DNA from: Pomphorhynchus laevis
Taxonomy: Eukaryota; Acanthocephala; Palaeacanthocephala; Echinorhynchida; Pomphorhynchidae
Direction of reading: 5' to 3'
DNA length: 64,000 nt
Assembly (NCBI GenBank): GCA_012934845.2
Contig: WNNJ02002237.1
Coordinates: 1 to 64,000 of the forward strand
Both the position numbers and the translations under genes were made by a program. Of the stretch, positions 56,477 through 64,000 are shown piece after piece. The number at the start of each line of letters is the position of its first letter. The stretch's first letter is position 1. Below the pieces are notes generated by a model that ran no database searches, had not been told where the DNA came from, and was given only the letters and a program-made list of their open reading frames with translations.

Positions 56477-57640
56477 ATGGGACGTACTAAAAAGTCTAGC
56501 TCAAAGAAGATGGAGTATGATGCTGATTCTTCCTTCACCCAGCTGGAAGTTGGATGTGACACTGATGATTGTGATGTTTGGACAGTACTGAATGTTAAAT
56601 CGTCCAGCATGTCCAAGTATCGGAGTGGCAAATTCATCTGCGGCTTCTGCTGTGCGTTTACCCACCTTAAAGCATCTCACCCAGGGGTATATCCAAGATT
56701 ATCGGAGTCTTTTGTACCTCGCAATGAAGTTGCAACCATGACAATTTCCCCGGACGCCGATCCTAGATCTGATAAACGTGACCAAGATAGACTTGTATTA
56801 ACTGTAGCAAGAAGAGATAATTCTCATATTTCAACGAATTCGTATACATCATACGAGTGCAACATCCCTAGTTTCCCGGTGTTTGATCGGTAGAACTTGA
56901 GTAGGACAAATCATACTCATGCAAGAATTTTTTCGCCACATAGTCCCAACCGCTTTGTTAGACAAAATGGCAACCCTGAGCTTGTATTATAATCTAGCAA
57001 TATTGCAATTGAACTTTGTGTCACTAGAACAATCTATCCAAGTCCAACAACACGATCGCCACGCGCTGATGCAGCAACTTACGTAAACAAGTATACGACT
57101 TCTGTGTCCCCGTTAAGCAGAGTCGCTTCTGTGGCAAGTTATCCGACTCAGCTACCTGACGGGCCCGCACGTTCGAATAACAAAAAAGGAGACGAGGTCT
57201 AACCTAAAAAGATTAAGATGTGTAATTTACGCCAATATCAACGAGTCCAAATCCGTCAATTCCCAAAACTGTGTGAATGACGACGTACTTTCAGTGAGAA
57301 AGATCTTGTCCAGTATTTTTCTAGATGGATAGAAACATTTAGCAGCATCCTTTGAGGTATTGGCCCTTCATAGAATTGGTAAAAAGTATGATAATGGTAG
57401 AAATAGACTGTTTCGATTGGTCTGTGCTTCCAATTATCAAGCTAATATTATCCTTAATAGAGCTTATAGACTAATTGGTAATTCTAGGCGAACATATAAG
57501 GATCTGTCGGTTGAGGAGCCCGAACAACTATATCTCGCTAATAAAACTAAACGACAGGCGTCAACAAGGTGAAAATGACTTCTGTATCTGAAATTTTCAG
57601 GTGGTCGACGACGTCCATTTGTACGTTGAGAGAAGTTAAT
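56477..57640 (+). pseudogene. Element D ORF1 (zinc motif + RRM-like domain)
   Basis: ATG at 56477: MGRTKKSSSKKME, then the uninterrupted four-cysteine motif GCDTDDCDVW ... FICGFC, the best preserved example here. A stop at 56891 and frame changes break the linker. The C-terminal domain is readable in pieces: RCVIYANINES, CVNDDVLSVRKILSSIF, VLALHRIGKKYDNGRNRLFR, YKDLSVEE, ending with NFQVVDDV in another frame near 57600. It overlaps the beginning of ORF2. Confidence 0.8.
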
Positions 57641-59266
57641 CCTAAATACTCACGGTGTAGCGTCTTAGGTGACTTAATTTCATTCCACGGTGTCCTGCAT
57701 GAGACTTCAAAGAATAGTAGTAGACATCCCCTGAAAATTGCATGTTCTAACGTTCGCAGCTTAGTTTCGAAGTTTGATGAGTTTAGTTGTTATTTGTCAA
57801 ACAGCAATATGTCGATTTTTGCAATTACTGAAACTTGGCTTCACAGTGGGATTAGTGATGCTTGTGTTGCCATCCCAGGCTTCTCATTATTTAGAACAGA
57901 CCGACATGATAAATGCCGAGATGGTGGAGTTGCCTTTTACGTCGCTAATATAATTATCGTAAGGAACTCCATGTCATATTGCGTCGGACGAATGGAGTTA
58001 CTTTCTTTAATGATAGAATCAGGTGACATCACCATGACCATTTGTGTATGCTATCGTACTTCACGCTCATCTTGCTTAACACAAAATTTAATTGAGTATC
58101 TTACTGATCACACAAAGTCGTCCAATTTTATCCTTCTTAGTGACTTCAATATTCCAAATATTACAGAAAATAATCCATTCGAATGTCATCAAGGTGGATG
58201 TCATTTGGGCATCGAATTATGGAACTTTCTCGATGATAATCTATCTTTTATACAACACGTAACTCAGGTAACCAGGTTTATGGGACATAGTTCTTCCTTG
58301 CTAGATTGAGGTTTTAGTAAATATCTACTCGATGTCCATGAAATTCAATATGATCCTCCCATAGGTCTTAGTGACAATCTTGTCATTAAGTTTACTTATA
58401 GTGCTCTTGTCAATGTCTCCCCTGCCAAAACTAAACATCTGAAACGTAATTGATACACAGTGGATTTAGATTTATTACGTACGCTCGCAATTAGAACGGG
58501 TCTTCACAATAGTGACATTACCCATGTCCGTGATTGGGATACGTTATCAGCTTCCCTCAAAAATATCACAGACTGCGTCGCTATATTGAAGCCCTTACAA
58601 AACCTTGCTAAACGCAAGCTTGCTTGGCTTGACAATGAGTTAGTGGGACTTTTAATAAAACGGAATAAACTCTTTAAATGAACTCTGAATAATCAGACAA
58701 TTCGGTTAGAATATCTACAATATCGTCGTCGCTTCAACTACATGACATGGTTGAAGAGGCAATAGCATGAATCGAAAATCCTGGCATTATAAAAAGTTTC
58801 TTCCAAGCCGTTCTGGAGCTATGTAAATAAAAGTAGAAAACTTATTTCATCAATTTTCCTTTGACCCATGACGGTAAGATTGCGATATATCCTGACGAAG
58901 TTGTGAGTATGTTGACAGAGGCCTTTGATCTTATATATTCCACTCCAATTACAGACTTTCGTCCAGCACAAATTCCTAAGACATTCGTCTCCCATATGCC
59001 ATTAATTTCTCCAGCAGAGGTATCACGAGAATTGCGTAAATTATCTTGTTACACGTTGACATGGCCGGACGACATTCATCATTTTATTATTCAAAAACTG
59101 CAAAAGTTAATCAGATCAAAGGCTGAGTTACTTATTACATATATTGCCAAAGCTTTTGCCGCGTTAAGGCTTCGTCAGTGGCTCATCTGAAAACATGGAA
59201 CACAAACATCGTCACAAAAACATTAAAAATCAATTAATAACTAATTAATAGCATAATTAATATTTA

Positions 59267-59644
59267 TCATTGCATCGAATCAAGCCAGCCCACTGTCTCG
59301 TCTTTATTGTTGAGGCTATTGTCACTATCTGCACCCAATATTAAGATTGCATCCATTAGTTTTCGCGACACAACTTTATCTGCTCGGTAAAGTACTTTTG
59401 CGCTGCACTTTGGTTGCTCAGTTGCATGTTGTGAATAACGCGCGGCCCATGTATTGCTGGCGTAAGAAGGCGCTGAAGGGTTTCGTGCTGCTCTTAAATG
59501 TTCCTTGAGCCGTTCAGAAACCGGACGTTGTGTTTCTCCTATGTAGCTAACCTTCTTACCTACAGCAGCGCACTTATCACAAAACATTTCATAAACTACA
59601 TTACGTTGGTACCACAACGTTGGTATCACAGATCGGACAGGCAC
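59267..59644 (-). pseudogene. PLE H GIY-YIG endonuclease
   Basis: NVVYEMFCDKCAAVGKKVSY, IGETQRPVSERLKEHLRAA: the core of a GIY-YIG nuclease (VVY ... YIGET ... R...H). Downstream HATEQPKCSAKVL and SRKLMDAILI match the later helices with the glutamate-containing segment diverged. Upstream the expected cysteine cluster (CP-P...YQRNVVYEM) is partly lost. It lies after the RT on this strand, the canonical order. A gap or frame break separates it from the RT ORF. Confidence 0.75.
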
Positions 59645-59780
59645 TCGTGCATGGTGTTGGCTTCATAAAAGCGACTGCGAATTGGTCTCTTTCCTAAGTT
59701 TCTAGTATTCCCATGAACTATGTGGACATCCAGATTGCATCGTCTTGCCAACCGATTTACCTTGCTTGTGAAAGCGTCGC

Positions 59781-60578
59781 TTATAAAAGGGATCTTAAGA
59801 ATAGCTGAGCTTCGTAGCTGTGTTCTGTTAGGGCCTTTTTTTTCATATTTAGCAGATCACTGTCCGTGTAGCCTTCTTCCTTAAACATCAAGTCGATCTT
59901 CCTGTACTTATCTTCTGCTACTTCATTACTGCTAGTGCACATGCGCGCTGTTTGCGGCATGTTAAGGTAGAGAGCCCTCTTTACACTGTAGGAGTGGGCT
60001 GATAGTTTATGTAGCGTAAGATTAAGCTTTGTGGGCTTCTGATACCATTCGTATTCCTTTACGTTGTCCTGTCCAAACGAGACGTTTAAGAATGGCACGT
60101 ATTTATCAGCACCAATAGTTGTTAATTCGGCGGCGATCAAACGACGGTTACTGTTCATTGTGTTGAAAGTATCGATTAACGTTTGGCGGCATAGACTCGC
60201 CTCATGCACGATAAGCACGTCGTTAATGCAGCGAAAGTAATGTGTGACATTTTGTGCGAGGAATTCATTGTTATAGATAAAAAGTGTCTCAAGTCTATCC
60301 AAATACACGATCGGCAGGATTGGGGCGAGACCATTACCCATTGAGAGTCCCTTTATGTGCTGATAGAATTGATTATCGGACTTAAAAATGTCACACCTAA
60401 GTATTGTCCTGACTAAGCGCGTGATATTGTCGATACGGAGGCTAAGTCCAAACAGTTGTGAATCGACATTATGTAGAATACTTTCTAAAGAATGAACTGC
60501 TGCCTCGTTATTTACATTTGTATAAAGTGCTTTAAACTCAATTGTCGTGACGCGTTGTTGAGCGAGAACATTTCGCAC
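59781..60578 (-). pseudogene. PLE H reverse transcriptase (partial)
   Basis: Open for 265 codons: TTIEFKALYTNVNNEAA, QHIKGLSMGNGLAPILPIVY, YFRCINDVLIVHEA, VPFLNVSFGQDN. The active-site block reads CINDV where PLEs have Y-DD, so one catalytic Asp is Asn, and 'FLNV' replaces FLDV. The N-terminal third of RT is missing, so this is a 5'-truncated, catalytically dead copy despite the long open frame. Confidence 0.8.
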
Positions 60579-61790
60579 TGGTCGTTCATGCCTCGGTAAT
60601 TTAATTATGGGTCGTGAAAAATAGACGGCCCTTTACTGTTCAACATTTTCCTTCAGGATCTGTTTTTAAGGCTGAAATGCAATATATTAGCGTTTGCGGA
60701 TGACCTCAAGTTATGGCAGTACATTCAATCGTATCATGACTGTTTTCTGCTTCAGGAAGATTTAGACAATATTGTTAGGTAGAGTAATTAGACAGGACTG
60801 ATGTAAAATATATCCAAGTGCTGCCACATGCACTTAGGACATAAGAAATTTCCTTTCAGACATAAATTAATTACCGAGCCAATTACGCAGGTACAATGCA
60901 CTAGTGATTTGGGAATACTTGTGCACAAGTCATTGAAGAGTCGCTCAAACAGGACTGGATCATCTAAACAACTAAGAAACTTAGCTATGTGGTCCGGAGG
61001 TGCTTTTGTAACCCATCGGCTTCCTGTCTTAAAATAATTTACAATTCACTTATTCGTCCTATTATTGAATATTGTATCCTTGCGGTATTTCCGGGTTCAC
61101 ATGGTGAGATGAATGAGCTTGAAAATGGCCTCAGTAGGTTGACGAGATCGTGTCATTCCCTCTGGAAATCGTCATATGAGGACCGCTTGCACAATATAAG
61201 AGTTCCTTCAGTTCGTACCAGTATAGTATGTCTTGATATTTTATGTTTTAGAGATATGTTATTTGAACGTGACGGATTCTCGGTCAACTGTATTCAGCGA
61301 AGCCAGCGAACTACTAACCAAGGTCACTATCTAACTGTGAGCCCCCTGCATCACGGCAAACTCGGAAGACTATATCGCCTTTCTTATCGAGCGGTGGGTC
61401 TTTGGAACAAATTTCGAAAGAATATCGTCAATATATCATAGAGTGCATTTCAAGAAAACGCTAATTACCTGGCTTTGCACAGATTCTAATTTCAATATCC
61501 TGTATTCGAATTAAGATTTTGTTGACATAAAATTAATTTTACTGTGAGCAGACAAAACAACTGCATAGATATACTCTTGCATGTTATAATAATAAATTCA
61601 AATATAAGTATTCAATTATGGAAAATAATTTTACCAAATTATTAAAAACAAAGGAAAAACTGATTTGACAAGGATATACAAAGCATCACAAGAGGACGAT
61701 GTCATTGCCACGCATTAGATAAATAATTTACTTTAAAAGAATTATAATACTCACTTTTCTATTTATCGAAAAAGTTATTCATAATGCCTA

Positions 61791-62185
61791 TCACCAGGCA
61801 TTATTTACTTCTTCTTTTTCTTTAACGTCTTTCCCGTGTAGGTACGGGGTCCTCTGCTTTTGAAAGTTGCCTCCACTTGGTTCTATTTATGGCGTCTATG
61901 GTTTCTAGTCCAACACTTATCAAATCATGACGTATGACGTCCATCCATCGCAATTTCGGCCTTCCTATCGGACGCTTTCCATCCACTGTCACGGCGACGA
62001 ACCTATTTGATGGTTGGTGTTCGCTTGCGCGGATAACGTGGCCGTACCATTGTAGTCGTTTTTCGCGAAGTTTCTCTATTATTGGCACTACGCCAAAACG
62101 ATCCCTGATTTCTTCGTTCCGGACATAATCTTTTAAAGTTTTTCCTGCTGTCCATCGGAGCATCTTTGTCACCAGGCATTATTTA
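61791..62185 (-). mobile_element. RTE-type retrotransposon 3' fragment with 17-bp TSDs
   Basis: A 17-bp direct repeat (tcaccaggcattattta) flanks it at 61791-61807 and 62169-62185. In between, on the minus strand, is the C-terminal RTE ORF (62172-61822): MLRWTAGKTLKDYVRNEEIR, LREKRLQWYGHVIRASE, GRPKLRWMDVIRHDL, WRQLSKAEDPV. It is a severely 5'-truncated insertion with an open frame to its 3' end, then a short A/G-rich tail. Looks recent relative to its neighbours. Confidence 0.88.
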
Positions 62186-62807
62186 ATGTTTTATATTTAA
62201 TATTTTAATTTAAGTAATAGTTATATGAAATTAGCTATAAAGATGTACTTTTTATTCGTGAAATTTATTATTCATAAAACATTTATAAAATATATGATAT
62301 AAATTTATTAATAAATAACAGACAATGTATCAAAAAATAAAAAATGTAAAACATATTCAAAATGCCTCGTTACTGTCTAGTCCAACATATATGATATATG
62401 TGACATATCCATATACAATATTTTCATCCAAAACTTTTACTAAAGAGATTAAATATAAATTATCTGTCGCTAACTTAAATATTCTATTTTGTTTAGTTTT
62501 CCTCAAAACTAACCAAGATCCACAGATATTTTATATTAAATTATAAAAAATACCTTTAGTGAATGTGATTGATATAACAGGTTGTAGTAATAGTCGAAAC
62601 CTCATTAATCATGACGGTACACATATATTTTCATTACTCACAGCGAATTGACATAACTTTGATCATTCGCTACGGTTACGTTCGCCAAGGGCTATTAAAG
62701 ATAAGCGATAAATATTTTTTAGAAAATCCGCGAAGATATGTATATCCAAAAAAGTTTGAAAATTAAACTAACAATTGTTTTTAGAATTTAACCTATCAAA
62801 TACTCAC
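62186..62807. other. Host intron, 5' part of the 19.9-kb intron
   Basis: No gene. 62305-62335 (aataaataacagacaatgtatc) resembles a short piece of the Naiad 3' UTR. In gene orientation the intron starts with the donor gtgagt at 62807. Confidence 0.45.
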
Positions 62808-62861
62808 TTTGGCTTTAATTGTTGTCGCAATTTCAACTGCTTCCTCCAAATATTTGATTGC
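62808..62861 (-). CDS. Rapsn: Rapsyn-like protein, small TPR exon
   Basis: 54-nt exon, phase 0 on both sides: acceptor tttaag (AG at 62863-62862), donor gtgagt (62807-62802). It encodes AIKYLEEAVEIATTIKAK, a TPR helix that aligns with the last TPR of rapsyn directly before the segment encoded at 42884-42685. Short, so the call depends on the fit with its neighbours. Confidence 0.7.
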
Positions 62862-63347
62862 CTTAAATTGTCTTCAAATAATTTATGTTTACATACAAAT
62901 AACATAAATGATTTCATTTTTTAATTGACCAATATTATATTCCAATCGTCTTCACACCATGTGGAGACGACTGGGATAAGAGTTAAGATAGTTGCTCTTG
63001 TTTGTAAATTATTAATAAAGTTATTTTCATTCATGTTTTCTTTTTTTAAATTAACTAGCGTACAAATTTCGTAAAATAATTCGAAGTCCATCAAACTATC
63101 TTACAGCGACTAGTCATTAAATAACCCTAATCATTTACTCTTTCTGAAAATACTCAATGTTTTATTTTTTAAATGAATACACGTTTAAGAAAGGAGACTG
63201 CAAACGGCTCATTGTATATTTATCATTTTAAAGTTCACATAAATCTTAAAATTTAATATAATCATTTTGACCGTAAAGCAACATTTTAAGGCATAAAAGC
63301 ATTCATTAAGGTGCAATTTGTATTTGTAAAAGCTAAAATACGCTTAC
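62862..63347. other. 486-bp host intron
   Basis: Intron between the two TPR exons, donor gtaagc at 63347-63342. No TE recognised. Confidence 0.6.
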
Positions 63348-63479
63348 GTCGGCTTGATAAATAATATCTGGAGAAGCCAGAGCCTGCGATGCCATTGATG
63401 CATTGACTAATGCTACTCTTGCCCTGAAGCCCATTTGTTCAAATGCATTTCTGGCATTCGCAAAACTATTTATCGCCTC
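63348..63479 (-). CDS. Rapsn: Rapsyn-like protein, TPR exon
   Basis: 132-nt exon (44 codons, phase 0): acceptor atgttcag (AG at 63481-63480), donor gtaagc. It encodes EAINSFANARNAFEQMGFRA, RVALVNASMASQALASPDII, YQAD. This has TPR spacing (A-x2-F-x2-A-x3-F-x2-M-G) and aligns with the rapsyn repeat that precedes the helix in the next exon, with a three-residue insertion. Upstream exons encoding earlier TPRs and the N-terminus must lie beyond the right window edge. Confidence 0.75.
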
Positions 63480-64000
63480 CTGAACATAATAAACAAATAA
63501 TGTAATTTTCAGAATATTTAATAATTAATTAACAAACATTGAATAACAAACATTAAGAGGAATATTTTATCATGCCTCTCAATGTTTAAACGCCTTGTAC
63601 AATATAAGAGCACATCGAACGTATCATTGGACAATATTTTAACTAACATTTGAATTATAATTAATGCTCATATAAATAATACCGCGAGTGTTATAAAGCC
63701 CATTCGTCTCTTGCTTAGGCTAAAGCCAAATGTTACATTATAATTTTTATATAGGCATGTCAAAAAATAAACATTGATGAGTATTCGCTCGTATTCACTT
63801 GTATATTATTTAAGAACTTCCTTATTATAACTTGTATCGAAGTTATAATTACACCAGCGTTGGAGGTATACGTTTCATCAATATTGAAATCATAAAGAAT
63901 ATCTAGGAAGTGATTTCTTGGAAGCCAAGCGAGTACTGTGTACCGTACTCTGAAGAAAAAGAAACTATCAAGGGGTAAAAATTCTATTAGCATATATATT
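63480..64000. other. Upstream intron of the rapsyn-like gene
   Basis: AT-rich, no TE identified. An acceptor-like tttctttttcttcag occurs on the minus strand near 63955, but the following frame stops after about 15 codons and no homology was seen. Confidence 0.4.

Larger units (their letters stand above)
59105..60628 (-). mobile_element. Canonical PLE H inside element D
   Basis: Minus-strand PLE: RT (60578-59781), linker, GIY-YIG (59644-59267), 3' end at about 59110-59190. The 3' end has ctgacga (59178-59172 on minus) followed by a short GCC/GGC stem and aaaagc, a hammerhead-like core. This replaces part of the RT of D. Confidence 0.75.
57569..61441 (+). pseudogene. Element D ORF2: EN + split RT
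   Basis: EN: CSNVRSLVSKFDEF, FAITETWLHSGI, GGVAFYV, LLSDFNIPNI (SDFN for GDFN), then a stop at 58308 and GLSDNLVIKF (SDN instead of the catalytic SDH). Linker pieces: KRKLAWLDNELVGLL, EVSRELRKLSC, WPDDIHHFIIQKL, where PLE H begins. The RT resumes at about 60630: GPLLFNIFLQDLF, LAFADDLKLW (FADD intact), DLGILVHKSLKSRSN, then after a frameshift IRPIIEYCILAVFPG and YRAVGLWNKFRKNIV to the stop at 61441. Confidence 0.82.
56477..61620 (+). mobile_element. Non-LTR retrotransposon D (A-type), split by PLE H
   Basis: A-family element with complete ORF1 N-terminus, EN, partial RT and 3' UTR. The RT is interrupted at 59105-60628 by a reverse PLE, with loss of the fingers/palm portion between. The 3' tail (about 61500-61620) resembles that of A. 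Confidence 0.82.

Noticed and set aside
63760-63993. Minus-strand frame near the right edge as an extra rapsyn exon
   Set aside because: An acceptor-like tract is present, but the in-phase frame stops after about 15 codons, no donor fits and the residues do not match the expected TPR.
1-64000. CRISPR array, rRNA, tRNA or prokaryotic operons
   Set aside because: The only tandem arrays are minisatellites without unique spacers; no conserved RNA gene core and no bacterial gene layout were seen.

Overview
This is a piece of a eukaryotic, almost certainly arthropod (probably insect) genome. Three short minus-strand segments at the right side read as spliced host exons with GT-AG borders and the same reading phase. 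Joined, they match the C-terminal TPR repeats and the RING-H2 finger of rapsyn (43-kDa receptor-associated protein of the synapse). No rRNA, tRNA, CRISPR array or bacterial-type gene was seen. Nearly everything else is transposable-element (TE) sequence, satellite DNA or AT-rich non-coding DNA. The species cannot be named from the sequence alone.

Layout: 1-1920 is an 18-bp minisatellite with higher-order structure. 2040-8667 is a CR1/Rex-like non-LTR element (family A) split by a 5'-truncated CR1/L2-like element (B1, 5031-7578). 8668-12710 is a nearly full-length inverted copy of the same family (B2). 12785-13890 is a second A-type fragment (C). 13905-14138 is a reverse fragment, and 14480-18330 a nearly intact copy (E1), of an I/Jockey-like two-ORF element (family E). 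18331-20262 holds a DDE-transposase relic and a fold-back MITE. 20263-25495 is a head-to-head pair of Naiad-type Penelope-like elements (PLEs); the right copy keeps a nearly complete permuted GIY-YIG + CxC + RT reading frame. 26649-36370 is a pile of Gypsy (Metaviridae-type) gag-pol fragments in both orientations, with a third B fragment. 36570-42325 holds further Naiad 3' ends, one split by a canonical PLE.

From 42685 to 63479 lie the host exons. Exons 62808-62861 and 42685-42884 are separated by an intron of about 19.9 kb. It contains a canonical PLE with nested palindromes (43745-46069), two head-to-tail E copies (47380-51085 and 51393-55200), an A-type element (D, 56477-61620) interrupted by another canonical PLE (59105-60628), and an RTE 3' fragment with clean target-site duplications.

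How the parts relate: the TE families are autonomous retrotransposon types (endonuclease plus reverse transcriptase; gag, protease, RT, RNase H and integrase for Gypsy), but almost every copy carries stops, frameshifts or truncation. Families A, B, C and D share a distinctive ORF1: an N-terminal C-x4-C ... C-x2-C zinc motif followed by a conserved RRM-like C-terminal domain. B1 and B2 share three identical nonsense codons. Several PLE termini carry hammerhead-ribozyme-like cores. Base composition changes sharply with family: Naiads are extremely A+T-rich, while B and E are much richer in G+C than their surroundings.
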